Positions 8,471 to 18,502 of a stretch of 64,000 bases of DNA are shown here, piece by piece. This DNA comes from CAIUGU01 sp963819685. GTDB taxonomy: Bacteria > Pseudomonadota > Gammaproteobacteria > Steroidobacterales > Steroidobacteraceae. Made by a program: the position numbers and the translations under genes. Position 1 is the first letter of the stretch. Each line of letters begins with the position of its first letter. Location of the stretch: assembly GCA_963819685.1 (NCBI GenBank), contig CAWFXI010000002.1, positions 129,510-193,509 on the forward strand, in the 5' to 3' direction. The notes under the pieces are model-generated. The model had not been told where the DNA came from. It did no database searches and saw nothing but the letters and a program-made list of their open reading frames with translations.

Positions 8471-10055
8471 ATGCCACTGCCTGCCATGACACTCAGTTCC
8501 GACATGCAAACCAGCGGACCCGGCTCGCTGGCGCATCGTGCGGCGAATCTGCGCCAGTTGCTGGCCGGACTTGCCGAGGTTGCAGTTCCGGAGATTGCAG
8601 TGACGGATCTCTGCATCGACAGTCGGGAAGCAATTCCCGGCTGCGTGTTCTTCGCAGTACCAGGCGCCAACGGACATGGACTTGCGTACCTTGGCCAGGC
8701 GGCGGCGGCTGGCGCGAAGGCGATTCTCTGGGAGCCAACGCCGGACGTCGCGGCCCCGTCAGCCAGCGGCGATCTGCTGGTTGTCGCAATCCCCAGGCTC
8801 AGGCAGCTCATCGGCCGAATCTCGGACCGCTTTTTCGATCATCCTTCGGCACGCCTTGAAATCGCCGGCATCACCGGGACCAATGGCAAGACGACCACCG
8901 CTCACTTGCTGGCAGCTGCAATGGCAGTTGATGGCCAGCCCACCACCTACGCGGGAACGCTTGGCTATGGCCGCATCGGCGAGCTCAAGCCTTCGGCGCA
9001 TACGACGCCTGATTGCATCATGGTCCACCGGCGCCTTGCAGAACGCAGTGAGGCTGGGGATCGACACGTCAGCATGGAGGTTTCGTCGCACGCACTTGAT
9101 CAAGGCAGGGTGGATGCGGTGCGGTTCCATACCGCCGTGTTCACGAATCTCACGCGTGATCATCTCGACTACCACAAGACACTGTCTGCCTATGCTGCGG
9201 CAAAGGCCCGGCTTTTTCATACGGATGGCCTCGATCATGCGGTTATCAATGTCGGCGACGCGTACGGCAATGACCTGGTCCGGCAACTCGCGGGACGACT
9301 GGCTGTCACCACCTACCACGCAACTCCTCCGGGAGAGAGCGTGCCGGCCGGGCGTCAGTTGTTTGCTCGCAGCCTCGAGCGGGGCAGCGCCGCAGCCGGT
9401 TCGCCGGGCGCCGGACTGACATTGCACTTCGACGGCAGCTGGGGGCAGGGCACGCTGCGCTCCCGGCTCATCGGTGATTTCAATGCGGAGAACCTGCTTG
9501 CCGCCCTCGGGGTGATGCTCGGCTGGGAAGTGCCGCTCGACCGGGCAGTTCGGGCACTGGAGCGGAGTGCACCTCCGCCGGGCCGCATGGAAGTCCTGCC
9601 GTCGACAGGTCCGATGGTGGTGATCGATTACGCCCATACCCCCGACGCACTGGCCAAGGTACTGCGCGTGATACGCCAGCACAGCAGCGGGCGCCTGATC
9701 TGCGTGTTCGGCTGCGGTGGCGAGCGGGACAGGGGCAAGCGGCCTCTGATGGGTGCCATCGCGGAGGAACTCGCCGATATCGTGATTCTGACCGATGACA
9801 ATCCCCGCCGCGAAGACCCGGAACAGATCATCGCGGAGATCAAGGCAGGCATGCAGAGAGCCGGGTCTGCGCGGACAGAGCGACAGCGCAGCCATGCGAT
9901 CGACGAAGCGCTGCGTCTGGCGGGCTCAGGCGGACGCAGTCCTGATTGCTGGCAAAGGCCATGAAACCGGACAGGTCGTCGGCACCGACACGCTGCCGTT
10001 CAACGATCGCGAGAGTGCCCTTGAAGCGTTGCAGTCGAGGGGGTTCTCCTCATGA
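8471..10055 (+). CDS. murE: UDP-MurNAc-tripeptide synthetase MurE (one frameshift)
   Basis: Adds meso-diaminopimelate to UDP-MurNAc-L-Ala-D-Glu. The first frame (to 9964) carries the ATP-binding ITGTNGKTTT at about residues 133-142, VSMEVSSHALDQGRVD and TDDNPRREDP. DNPR is the meso-DAP recognition motif. That frame then runs into unrelated sequence, while the next frame continues exactly as MurE should (LIAGKGHETGQV) to a stop at 10055. Dropping one G from the GGG at 9922-9924 joins the two. Since murE is essential, the insertion is almost certainly a sequence error. The true stop overlaps murF by ATGA. Confidence 0.93.
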
Positions 10056-11431
10056 CGTGCACGCTGGCAATGCTGTCCCAGATCACGAGTGGGCAACTCG
10101 ACGGCCAGGACGGCGCCTTCACGGGTGTGTCAATCGACACCAGGACGTTAACCAGCGGCGCCCTGTTTGTCGCGCTTCGCGGCCCCAACTTCGATGGCCA
10201 TGCCTTTGCCGCAGAGGCACTCAAGCGGGGCGCGGCTGCTCTCCTGGTGGATCATCCGGTGCCTGTCGATCTGCCGCAGGTCGTCGTTGCCGATGTGCTT
10301 GCGGCGCTCACACGCTTTGCCGGTGAGTGGCGCCGACGGTTCAGTCTGCCGCTTGTCGGTGTGACGGGCAGCAATGGCAAAACGACGACCAAACAGATCC
10401 TGGGCACCATTCTGGCGAGAGCGGGGGCTTGCCTCATCACGCGCGGCAATCTCAACAACCACATCGGTGTGCCGCTGATGCTGCTCGAGCTGGCGTCATC
10501 CCATCGCAGCGCTGTGATCGAAATGGGGGCGAGTGGTGAGGGGGAAATCGCTCACCTCGCGGCGATCGCGCAGCCAACGGTTGCGCTCGTGACCAACGCG
10601 GGTGCCGCTCATCTGGAAGGTTTTGGAAGCCTCGATGGCGTGGCTCGTGGCAAGGGCGAACTGTACAGCGCGCTCGCTGGCCGGGGAACCGCGGTCATCA
10701 ATGCCGATGATGCATACGCGCCGCTATGGAAGGAAATGGCAGGAACAGCCCGGGTCGTCACGTTCGGGATCGACGCGGCAGCAGATGTGGTGGCACGCGA
10801 CGTGAGGCTTGAAGCTGGACCGTCGGGATTCCGCTCCAGCTTTGATCTCGTGATGCCTGCCGGCGTACGAACCGTATCGCTGCAGCTCGGTGGCCTGCAC
10901 AACGTTCGCAATGCTCTGGGAGCAGCGGCTGCTGCTTCCGCGGCGGGGGCGAGCTTCGACGACATCGTGAGTGGCCTTGCCCAGGTCCGTGCCGTGGCGG
11001 GACGCCTTGAGATCAGGCCCGCGCAACATGGCGCGGCACTGGTGGATGATTCCTACAACGCGAATCCAGCTTCGCTCAAGGCCGGGCTCGAGACCTTCAA
11101 ATCGCTTCCCGGGCGCCACTGGCTCGTGCTGGGCGAAATGCGCGAACTGGGGCCGGGAGCTGATGAACAACATGCGGACATCGGTCGCTTTGCAAGGTCG
11201 ACCGGTATCGAACGGCTGTTTGCCGTGGGCGACCGCGCGAAGCTGGCGGCGGAAGCGTTCGGTAGCGGAGCCGAATGGTTTGCTGACGTCAACGAGCTCA
11301 TCAAGGCAGTGGAAGGCAGGCTCGAATCCGGAATCACCCTGCTGATCAAGGGCTCGCGCAGCAACCGCCTCGAGCGGGTAGCTCAAGCCCTGTCGACGGA
11401 AGCTGCATCGGAAAGCGTTCGGGGACACTAA
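10052..11431 (+). CDS. murF: UDP-MurNAc-tripeptide:D-Ala-D-Ala ligase MurF
   Basis: Adds D-Ala-D-Ala to complete the UDP-MurNAc-pentapeptide. At 459 residues it has the three Mur-ligase domains: an N-terminal substrate domain (TGVSIDTRTLTSGALFVAL), the central ATPase with VGVTGSNGKTTTK at about residues 100-112 and TNAGAAHLEGFGS, and a C-terminal domain with DDSYNANPASLKAGL. The start overlaps the restored murE stop, which independently supports the murE frameshift correction. Confidence 0.97.
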   Translation: MTCTLAMLSQITSGQLDGQDGAFTGVSIDTRTLTSGALFVALRGPNFDGHAFAAEALKRGAAALLVDHPVPVDLPQVVVADVLAALTRFAGEWRRRFSLPLVGVTGSNGKTTTKQILGTILARAGACLITRGNLNNHIGVPLMLLELASSHRSAVIEMGASGEGEIAHLAAIAQPTVALVTNAGAAHLEGFGSLDGVARGKGELYSALAGRGTAVINADDAYAPLWKEMAGTARVVTFGIDAAADVVARDVRLEAGPSGFRSSFDLVMPAGVRTVSLQLGGLHNVRNALGAAAAASAAGASFDDIVSGLAQVRAVAGRLEIRPAQHGAALVDDSYNANPASLKAGLETFKSLPGRHWLVLGEMRELGPGADEQHADIGRFARSTGIERLFAVGDRAKLAAEAFGSGAEWFADVNELIKAVEGRLESGITLLIKGSRSNRLERVAQALSTEAASESVRGH

Positions 11432-11443
11432 AAGAAGAAACGC

Positions 11444-12526
11444 ATGCTGCTCTACCTGACTCACCAGCTCGCACAGACCATCACGGCTTTCAATGTCTTC
11501 GGCTATCTCACGCTGCGGGCCATTCTTGCATCGCTGACGGCACTGCTGATTTCATTGCTCGTTGGGCCGTGGATGATTCGCACTCTCGCCCAGCGCCAGG
11601 TGGGGCAACGCGTTCGTGACGATGGCCCCAAGTCCCACTTGCCCAAGGCGGGGACTCCCACGATGGGTGGTGCGCTCATCCTCGTTTCGATTGGCATAGC
11701 GACGTTGCTCTGGTCCGATCTCGCAAACCGCTTTGTGTGGATCACGCTGGGCGTCACGCTGGCATTCGGGCTCATCGGCTTCTGGGATGACTACCTCAAG
11801 CTCATCGTCGGCAATTCCCGTGGCCTGATCGCCCGCTACAAGTATTTCTGGCAGTCGGTCGCCGGCCTCGGTTGTGCCGTGACGCTCTATGTCACGGCGA
11901 GAAGTCCTGCAGAGACGACGCTGCTGCTGCCGTTCTTCAAGAATTTCATGCTGCCTCTCGGCGGCCTGTACATCCTGATCACCTATCTCGTGATCGTCGG
12001 AGCGAGCAACGCAGTGAACCTGACGGATGGCCTCGACGGTCTCGCCATCATGCCCTCCGTGATGGTCGGCGGTGCACTGGGTGTGTTCGCGTATGTGACC
12101 GGCAATGTCGTGTTTTCCGGGTATCTCGGCATTCCCTACGTTGCCGGCGCGGGTGAGCTGCTCGTGTTCTGTGCAGCATTGGTCGGTTCCGGTCTCGGCT
12201 TTCTCTGGTTCAACACGTATCCCGCCCAGGTATTCATGGGAGATATCGGCGCGCTCGCGCTGGGAGCGGCACTCGGCGTGGTTGCCGTCATCGTGAGACA
12301 GGAGATCGTACTGTTCATCATGGGTGGCGTCTTCGTGATGGAAACCGTGTCGGTGATGCTGCAGGTCGCGTCCTTCAAGCTCACCGGCAAGCGCATCTTC
12401 CGGATGGCGCCCATTCACCATCATTTTGAACTCAAGGGCTGGGCCGAACCCAAGGTCATCGTGCGCTTCTGGATCATTACCGTCGTGCTGGTGCTGGTCG
12501 GTCTCGCAACCCTGAAGGTGCGTTGA
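11444..12526 (+). CDS. mraY: Phospho-MurNAc-pentapeptide transferase MraY
   Basis: Integral membrane enzyme that transfers phospho-MurNAc-pentapeptide to undecaprenyl phosphate, making lipid I. The 360 residues contain about ten membrane helices and the conserved motifs KAGTPTMGG near residue 70, GFWDDYLKL near 110, NAVNLTDGLDGLA near 190 and the histidine cluster RMAPIHHHFELKGW near 320. The UMP-binding and catalytic aspartates (DD and NLTDG) are present. It lies 12 bases after murF. Confidence 0.97.
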   Translation: MLLYLTHQLAQTITAFNVFGYLTLRAILASLTALLISLLVGPWMIRTLAQRQVGQRVRDDGPKSHLPKAGTPTMGGALILVSIGIATLLWSDLANRFVWITLGVTLAFGLIGFWDDYLKLIVGNSRGLIARYKYFWQSVAGLGCAVTLYVTARSPAETTLLLPFFKNFMLPLGGLYILITYLVIVGASNAVNLTDGLDGLAIMPSVMVGGALGVFAYVTGNVVFSGYLGIPYVAGAGELLVFCAALVGSGLGFLWFNTYPAQVFMGDIGALALGAALGVVAVIVRQEIVLFIMGGVFVMETVSVMLQVASFKLTGKRIFRMAPIHHHFELKGWAEPKVIVRFWIITVVLVLVGLATLKVR

Positions 12527-12530
12527 CGGA

Positions 12531-13901
12531 ATGAACATGGCTGCTCGCAAAACGGATTTCGCAGTTGCTCGACTTCCCGCTCTCGCGGGCAGGACGGTCA
12601 TCGCTGGCCTCGGCCGGACCGGCCTGTCCTGCGCGAAGTATCTGCAGGCGCAAGGACTTGAATTCACTGTGACGGACAGCAGGCCACAGCCTCCGGGCCT
12701 TGAAGCAGTACAGCAACTGTTGCCGCCTGCAGCGATCCGCGTTGGTCGATTTGATGTCGATCTGTTGCAAGGTGCGGCGCAGGTCATCGCGTCGCCAGGA
12801 ATCTCCCTTGAGGAGCCGCTGCTCGCGGCGGCCGTTGCGCGCGGCATACCGGTGTTCGGCGACATCGAGTTGTTTGCACGAGCCGCTACCGCGCCCATCG
12901 TCGGTATCACCGGCACGAATGGCAAGAGCACTGTGACGACCCTCGTTGCGCTGATGGCGGAGGCTGCAGGGTGCAAGGCTCTCGCCGGCGGCAATCTTGG
13001 CCCGCCTGCACTCGACCTGCTCGATGAGCCAGTGCCTGATTTCTACGTGCTCGAATTGTCCAGTTTTCAGCTGGAGACCACCTCAAGCCTGAAGACTGCT
13101 GCTGCGGCCGTGCTGAATGTGTCGTCCGATCACATGGATCGCTACGCGACTCTGGCTGAGTACGCAGCGGCCAAGTCGCGTGTACTTGATCAGGCGGCTA
13201 CCGCTGTGATCAATCTGGATGATCCATTGGTGCGCGCAATGCCGCGGCCCCGCCAGCCTGTCCTGGGGTTCAGTCTGGAACAGGCAGCTGACTACTCGGT
13301 CGGGGCCAGGGATCACGATCCCGTGTTGTTGCATCGTGGACAGCCACTCGTCGCGATGTCCGAGTTGAAGATCGCAGGACTGCATAACGCGGCGAATGCG
13401 CTTGCAGCATTCGCAATGCTGGAAGCCATGGGCCTGCCTCCCGAGTCCGGTGTGCAGGCCCTCAAGACATTTCCGGGATTGCCTCATCGTTCGCGGTGGG
13501 TGGCTGACGTGGCGGGAGTGCGTTACGTCGACGATTCGAAGGGAACCAATGTCGGAGCGACGCTCGCTGCGGTGGCCGGCATGCCCGGACCTCTCGTCGT
13601 GATTGCCGGCGGCCAGGGCAAGGGGCAGGACTTCTCGCCTGTGGCAGGTGCTTTTCGCAACAAGGTCAGACACGCCGTGCTGATCGGGCAGGACGCTGCG
13701 TTGCTTGCTGCCGCACTACAGGGTGTCTGCTCCATTGAGTTCGCCCGCGACATGGATGAGGCGGTATTGAAAGCTGCGAATGCGGCCCGGACCGGAGAGA
13801 CAGTGCTGTTGTCTCCGGCCTGCGCCAGCCTCGACATGTTCCGCGACTATGGTCATCGCGGTGACGTGTTTGCCCAGGCGGTCAGGAGGCTTTCACCATG
13901 A
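12531..13901 (+). CDS. murD: UDP-MurNAc-L-Ala:D-Glu ligase MurD
   Basis: Adds D-glutamate to UDP-MurNAc-L-Ala. At 456 residues it shows the N-terminal Rossmann-like domain (VIAGLGRTGLSCAKYL), the ATP loop GITGTNGKSTVTTL at about residues 124-137, ELSSFQLE, LNVSSDHMDRY and the C-terminal DDSKGTNVGATLAA. The order mraY-murD-ftsW is canonical. Its stop overlaps ftsW by ATGA. Confidence 0.97.
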   Translation: MNMAARKTDFAVARLPALAGRTVIAGLGRTGLSCAKYLQAQGLEFTVTDSRPQPPGLEAVQQLLPPAAIRVGRFDVDLLQGAAQVIASPGISLEEPLLAAAVARGIPVFGDIELFARAATAPIVGITGTNGKSTVTTLVALMAEAAGCKALAGGNLGPPALDLLDEPVPDFYVLELSSFQLETTSSLKTAAAAVLNVSSDHMDRYATLAEYAAAKSRVLDQAATAVINLDDPLVRAMPRPRQPVLGFSLEQAADYSVGARDHDPVLLHRGQPLVAMSELKIAGLHNAANALAAFAMLEAMGLPPESGVQALKTFPGLPHRSRWVADVAGVRYVDDSKGTNVGATLAAVAGMPGPLVVIAGGQGKGQDFSPVAGAFRNKVRHAVLIGQDAALLAAALQGVCSIEFARDMDEAVLKAANAARTGETVLLSPACASLDMFRDYGHRGDVFAQAVRRLSP

Positions 13902-15082
13902 CCGCCGCCACCCTTACCTACGCGCGTTCCACCGGCAGGCCGCGACGTTTCATGTTCGATCCAGTGCTGCTGCTGGTAGTCGCCGGGTTGTTACTGATTG
14001 GCCTTGTGATGGTCGCGTCGGCATCCATCGCGACCGCCGAGCGTGAATTCGGCAATCCTTTCTATTACCTGGAGCGGCAGTTGCTGGCGGTCTTTCTTGG
14101 CCTCGCGTCAGCAGGAATCGCCATGTTGATTCCATCGACGGTATGGGAACGGCTGTCCTTCCCGTTGTTGCTGCTCGCGTTCCTGCTGTTGGTGCTGGTG
14201 CTCATCCCGGGAGTGGGGTCCGAGATCAACGGCAGCCGCCGGTGGATACCGCTCGGCGTATTGAATCTGCAGGTCTCTGAAGTGACGCGGGTGTTGCTGC
14301 TCACGTATCTCGCCAGTTACATCGTCCGCAGACAATCGGACCTCAAGGACACTCTGCAGGCGTTCCTGCGTCCGCTGGGTGTGCTGATGGCGGCGGCGCT
14401 GTTCCTGCTTCTGGAACCCGACTTCGGCGCTGCCACGGTGCTGATGGCGACAGGTCTCGGCATGCTGTTCCTGGCGGGCGTCAAGCTGCGGCACTTCTTC
14501 GCGCTGGTTGCGATCGCGGTGGGCGGGATGGGGGTCATTGCGGTCACCTCTGCCTACAGGCTGAAGCGGCTCACGTCTTTCCTGGATCCCTGGGCGGACC
14601 CCTTCAATTCGGGCTTCCAGTTGACGCAATCGCTGATTGCGATTGGCCGGGGCGAGTACTTCGGCGTTGGCCTGGGCGCGAGCGTGCAGAAGCTCTTCTA
14701 TCTGCCCGAGGCCCACAACGACTTTGTGTTCGCGGTGCTCGCGGAGGAGTTCGGGTTGATTGGCGTCGTGGTGACGCTGGCCCTGTTCATCCTGCTCGTC
14801 GTGCGCAGCTTCCATATTTCACGCCAGGCCGCGCAGGCGGGCCTGACATTCCAGGCGTATTGCGCCGCCGCCTTCGGCATCTGGGTGGGTGTGCAGGCTT
14901 TCATCAACATCGGCGTGAACATGGGCCTGCTGCCGACCAAGGGACTGACGTTGCCGCTGTTGTCCTACGGCGGTTCGAGCCTGATGGTGACGTTGGGATG
15001 GCTCGGAATGATCATGCGCATCGCCCACGAAGCCAGCCTTTCTGGCCGTTCTGCTGTACCCCGCAAGGAGCGTGCAACATGA
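13898..15082 (+). CDS. ftsW: Septal peptidoglycan polymerase FtsW (SEDS family)
   Basis: SEDS glycosyltransferase that polymerises lipid II at the septum with FtsI. The 394-residue protein has ten predicted membrane helices. Family landmarks are GLVMVASASIATAE, INGSRRWIPLG, LLEPDFGAATVLMATGLGML with the catalytic aspartate, DPWADPFNSGFQLTQSLIAIGRGE and GLLPTKGLTLPLLSYGGSS. Overlaps of four bases on both sides place it in the coupled mur/fts transcription unit. Confidence 0.97.
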   Translation: MTAATLTYARSTGRPRRFMFDPVLLLVVAGLLLIGLVMVASASIATAEREFGNPFYYLERQLLAVFLGLASAGIAMLIPSTVWERLSFPLLLLAFLLLVLVLIPGVGSEINGSRRWIPLGVLNLQVSEVTRVLLLTYLASYIVRRQSDLKDTLQAFLRPLGVLMAAALFLLLEPDFGAATVLMATGLGMLFLAGVKLRHFFALVAIAVGGMGVIAVTSAYRLKRLTSFLDPWADPFNSGFQLTQSLIAIGRGEYFGVGLGASVQKLFYLPEAHNDFVFAVLAEEFGLIGVVVTLALFILLVVRSFHISRQAAQAGLTFQAYCAAAFGIWVGVQAFINIGVNMGLLPTKGLTLPLLSYGGSSLMVTLGWLGMIMRIAHEASLSGRSAVPRKERAT

Positions 15083-16170
15083 CGGGCCGTACCGTATTGA
15101 TCATGGCCGGTGGCACAGGTGGGCATGTATTTCCCGCGCTTGCCGCTGCGCGCGTGCTTCGCGAGCGCGGCTTCGATGCAGTCTGGCTCGGTACGCAGCG
15201 AGGACTTGAGGCGCGGCTCGTACCCCCACACCAGATTCCCATCGAATGGATCTCGGTGACGGGCCTGCGTGGGAAGGGCCTGGCGTCCTGGATCATGGCC
15301 CCGGTGAAGCTGGTCGTGGCCCTCGTCCAGAGTCTGGCCGTGATGCACCGGCGCAGGCCCGACGTAGTGCTGGGAGCGGGCGGGTTTGTATCGGGGCCTG
15401 GCGGCATTGCTGCGTGGCTATCGCGTCGGCCGCTCGTCATCCATGAGCAGAATGCAGTGGCTGGAGTGACGAACCGGATCCTGGCGCGCTTTGCGAAGCG
15501 CGTTCTTGAAGGGTTTCCCAACAGCTTTCCCGGCAACGTCCACGCGGAACACGTCGGCAATCCCGTGCGCCGCGAGATTACCGCACTGCCGCCGCCTCAG
15601 GAACGATTTGCCGGTCGTTCGGGAGCACTGCACTTGTTCGTTTTTGGCGGCAGTCAGGGTGCGTCGCGTTTGAATGCCGCGCTGCCTGCCGCGCTCGCAT
15701 TGCTACCGGAAGCGCAGCGGCCGCAAGTGCTGCACCAGGCAGGTCAGCGACACCACGAGCAAACGGTGTCGCTGTATGCGGAGCAGGGTGTGAAGGCAGA
15801 CGTGCGCGCGTTTGTCGATGACATGGCGGCTGCGTATGCCTGGGCGGATCTCGTTGTCTGCCGCTCCGGCGCGCTCACGGTTGCCGAGATTGCGGCGGCG
15901 GGTGTAGGTGCGCTGTTCGTGCCATTTGGTGCCGCAGTGGATGATCACCAGACGCGCAATGCCCGATTCCTGGCTGCCGCGGACGCCGGCCGGATCCTCC
16001 CGGAGCCCGAACTCACGCCCGAGCGCCTCGCTGCCGAACTCAGCACGCTGTTTGCTGCCGGGCGGTCACGACTTGCCGAGATGGCGGGTAACGCTCGCCG
16101 CGTCGCCATCGTTGACGCCGATGTACGCCTTGCCGATGCATGTGTGGCCGCGGCCGGGGGTGCGCCATGA
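15079..16170 (+). CDS. murG: Lipid II synthase MurG (GlcNAc transferase)
   Basis: Peripheral membrane GT28 glycosyltransferase that adds GlcNAc to lipid I. The ATG at 15079 overlaps the ftsW stop and gives MTGRTVLIMAGGTGGHVFPA, which contains the first G-loop. VVLGAGGFVSGPGG is the second loop, and VFGGSQGASRLNAALP and CRSGALTVAEIAAAG line the UDP-GlcNAc site. At 363 residues it has the usual length. Confidence 0.97.
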   Translation: MTGRTVLIMAGGTGGHVFPALAAARVLRERGFDAVWLGTQRGLEARLVPPHQIPIEWISVTGLRGKGLASWIMAPVKLVVALVQSLAVMHRRRPDVVLGAGGFVSGPGGIAAWLSRRPLVIHEQNAVAGVTNRILARFAKRVLEGFPNSFPGNVHAEHVGNPVRREITALPPPQERFAGRSGALHLFVFGGSQGASRLNAALPAALALLPEAQRPQVLHQAGQRHHEQTVSLYAEQGVKADVRAFVDDMAAAYAWADLVVCRSGALTVAEIAAAGVGALFVPFGAAVDDHQTRNARFLAAADAGRILPEPELTPERLAAELSTLFAAGRSRLAEMAGNARRVAIVDADVRLADACVAAAGGAP

Positions 16171-17591
16171 CCGATCGCATGCGCCGGATCCACCGCATCC
16201 ACATGGTGGGTATTGGCGGCAGCGGCATGGGTGGCATTGCCGAAGTGCTGCTCAATCTCGGTTATGCCGTGCAGGGCTCCGATCTCAAGCCGAACGCGGT
16301 CACTCGCCGCCTGGAGTCGCTCGGGGCCCGCATCGTCATGGGCCATTCTGCCGACAATGTGCAAGGCGCGGATGTCGTGGTCATTTCGAGTGCGGTGAAC
16401 GCAGCGAATCCGGAGGTCGTTGAAGCGCACGCGCATCGTATTCCTGTCGTACAACGAGCCGAGATGCTCGCGGAATTGATGCGCTTCCGGTTCGGCATCG
16501 CCGTTGCGGGTACGCACGGCAAGACGACGACCACAAGTATGGTGGCCAGTCTGCTGGCAGAGGGCGGGCTTGATCCCACGTTTGTCATCGGCGGGCGCCT
16601 GAAGAGTGCCGGCACGAATGCTCGCCTCGGCACCGGGCGCTATCTGGTAGCCGAAGCAGACGAGAGTGATGCGTCGTTCATGCATCTGCAGCCGATGATC
16701 GCGATTGTCACCAACGTCGATGCCGATCACCTGGCAACGCATGAAGGCAGTTTCGAACGATTGAAGCAGAGCTTTGTCGACTTCCTGCACAACCTGCCCT
16801 TCCATGGTCTGGCGGTCGTTTGTGCCGATGACAAGGAAGTAGCGGCCCTGCTGCCACGCATCGCTCGCCCCATGGTCACCTATGGCATCGAGCAGCCTGC
16901 TGATGTACGTGCGGTCAATATCGTTCGTTTTGGGCTGCAGTCGACTTTCGATGTGATTCGCCCTGGGCTGGACAAGCCACTCCCGATCCGGCTGAACCTG
17001 CCCGGCACGCACAACATCCTGAACGCCCTCGCGGCGATCACTGTCGCAACCGACCTCGACGTCCCGGATGTTGCGATCCAGACGGCGCTGGCGCACTTCC
17101 AGGGAATTGATCGTCGCCTGCAGCAACTCGGCGATGTGGTGACGGAGGCAGGGACCGTTACGCTGGTGGATGACTACGGGCATCACCCGACCGAGATTGC
17201 CGCTACGCTGGAGGCGGTCAGGCAAGGATGGGCGGGAAGGCGCGTCGTGCTGGTCTTTCAGCCGCATCGCTACACCCGCACGCACGATCTGCTCGACGAC
17301 TTCGCAAGGGTGCTGGCCGGCGTGGACGCCTTGATAGTCAGCGAGGTCTACGCGGCAGGCGAGGCGCCGATTTCCGGGGCTGATGCCAAGGCGATCTGCC
17401 GGGCCGTCCGCTCGCATGGACGAGTGGAGCCCGTCTATCTCGACAAGATCGAGAAACTGGCTTCGGCATTGAAGCGCATCGTGCACGACGGCGATGTCGT
17501 CGTGACGATGGGTGCGGGCAGCATCGGTGCGGTGGCCAGCGAGCTGCCGGTCGCGCTGCGAAGCGCAAAGCTGGCGAGGCAGAGACCATGA
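16167..17591 (+). CDS. murC: UDP-MurNAc:L-alanine ligase MurC
   Basis: First amino-acid-adding enzyme of peptidoglycan precursor synthesis. The ATG at 16167 is chosen because it overlaps the murG stop and puts IHMVGIGGSGMGGIAEVL at the N-terminus as in the family. The ATP loop GTHGKTTTTSMVAS is at about residues 112-125; EADESDASF, TNVDADHL and VDDYGHHPTE follow. At 474 residues it is complete. It overlaps murB by four bases. Confidence 0.97.
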   Translation: MTDRMRRIHRIHMVGIGGSGMGGIAEVLLNLGYAVQGSDLKPNAVTRRLESLGARIVMGHSADNVQGADVVVISSAVNAANPEVVEAHAHRIPVVQRAEMLAELMRFRFGIAVAGTHGKTTTTSMVASLLAEGGLDPTFVIGGRLKSAGTNARLGTGRYLVAEADESDASFMHLQPMIAIVTNVDADHLATHEGSFERLKQSFVDFLHNLPFHGLAVVCADDKEVAALLPRIARPMVTYGIEQPADVRAVNIVRFGLQSTFDVIRPGLDKPLPIRLNLPGTHNILNALAAITVATDLDVPDVAIQTALAHFQGIDRRLQQLGDVVTEAGTVTLVDDYGHHPTEIAATLEAVRQGWAGRRVVLVFQPHRYTRTHDLLDDFARVLAGVDALIVSEVYAAGEAPISGADAKAICRAVRSHGRVEPVYLDKIEKLASALKRIVHDGDVVVTMGAGSIGAVASELPVALRSAKLARQRP

Positions 17592-18502
17592 TCGCCATGT
17601 CGTTGCCGCCTGGAATCGATACCCGCGTACTGCGGAACGAGTCCATGGCAAGGCATACGTCGTGGCGAGTCGGCGGGCCGGCGGATCTGTTCTTCCGTCC
17701 GCTCGACGTGAATGACCTTGCTGCGTTTCTCGCGACGCTGGCGCCTGACAAGCCGATACTGTGGGTCGGCCTCGGCAGCAATCTGCTGGTCCGCGATGGC
17801 GGCGTGCGTGCAGCAGTGATCGAGACTTACGGCGCGTTCGGCGAGCTCGATCGCCTGTGTCAGACGGATGTCTGGGCAGGAGCGGGTGTCTCCTGCGCGA
17901 AGCTTGCCAGGCAGTGCGTTCGCTGGGGGCTGGGTCCGGCAGAGTTTTTTGCGGGAATCCCCGGAACAGTCGGTGGAGCGCTGGCGATGAACGCCGGTGC
18001 GTTTGGCGGCGAGACCTGGCGGCACGTCGTCGAAGTCGAGACGATCGATCGCAAGGGCAAGCGGCGACGCAGGCCGGCGAGTGACTACGCAGCCACCTAT
18101 CGGCACATTGACGGCCCTCCAGGCGAAGGATTCCTTGGCTGTCGGTTGCGCTTCGAGCCGCGGCGCAATGCCAATGAGAACGAAATCCGCCGACTGCTTG
18201 CGAAGCGCAAGGCGACTCAGCCTATTGGCGAACTGTCGTGTGGCTCCGTATTCACGAACCCGGAGGGCGATCACGCCGCACGCCTGATAGAAGCAGCCGG
18301 ACTGAAGGGCTTTCACATCGGCGGCGCCCAGGTTTCCGAGAAGCATGCAAACTTCATCATCAATGCCGGCACGGCGACCGCTGCCGATATCGAGCGGCTG
18401 ATCGAACACGTTCGTTGGACGGTTGAATCCGTACACGGGATCAGGCTGACGCCTGAAGTACGGATCGTCGGCGAGCCGCTTGCAGCAGGCACACAGTCAT
18501 GA
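17588..18502 (+). CDS. murB: UDP-N-acetylenolpyruvoylglucosamine reductase MurB
   Basis: FAD/NADPH enzyme that completes UDP-MurNAc. Motifs are HTSWRVGGPADLFFRP, WVGLGSNLLVRDGG (FAD site), FFAGIPGTVGGALAMNAGAFGGE, and the catalytic-region PIGELSCGSVFTNPEGDHAARLI with EKHANFIINAGTA. The 304-residue, type II-like compact form is normal outside the enterics. Overlaps ddl by ATGA. Confidence 0.97.
   Translation: MIAMSLPPGIDTRVLRNESMARHTSWRVGGPADLFFRPLDVNDLAAFLATLAPDKPILWVGLGSNLLVRDGGVRAAVIETYGAFGELDRLCQTDVWAGAGVSCAKLARQCVRWGLGPAEFFAGIPGTVGGALAMNAGAFGGETWRHVVEVETIDRKGKRRRRPASDYAATYRHIDGPPGEGFLGCRLRFEPRRNANENEIRRLLAKRKATQPIGELSCGSVFTNPEGDHAARLIEAAGLKGFHIGGAQVSEKHANFIINAGTATAADIERLIEHVRWTVESVHGIRLTPEVRIVGEPLAAGTQS

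Noticed and set aside
11552..12994. 480-residue open frame antisense to mraY and murD
   Set aside because: His/Gln/Asp-rich composition is the mirror of membrane-protein codons; the sense genes are certain.
15945..17651. 568-residue open frame antisense to murC and murG
   Set aside because: Shadow of high-GC coding sequence; murC and murG beneath it are complete and canonical.
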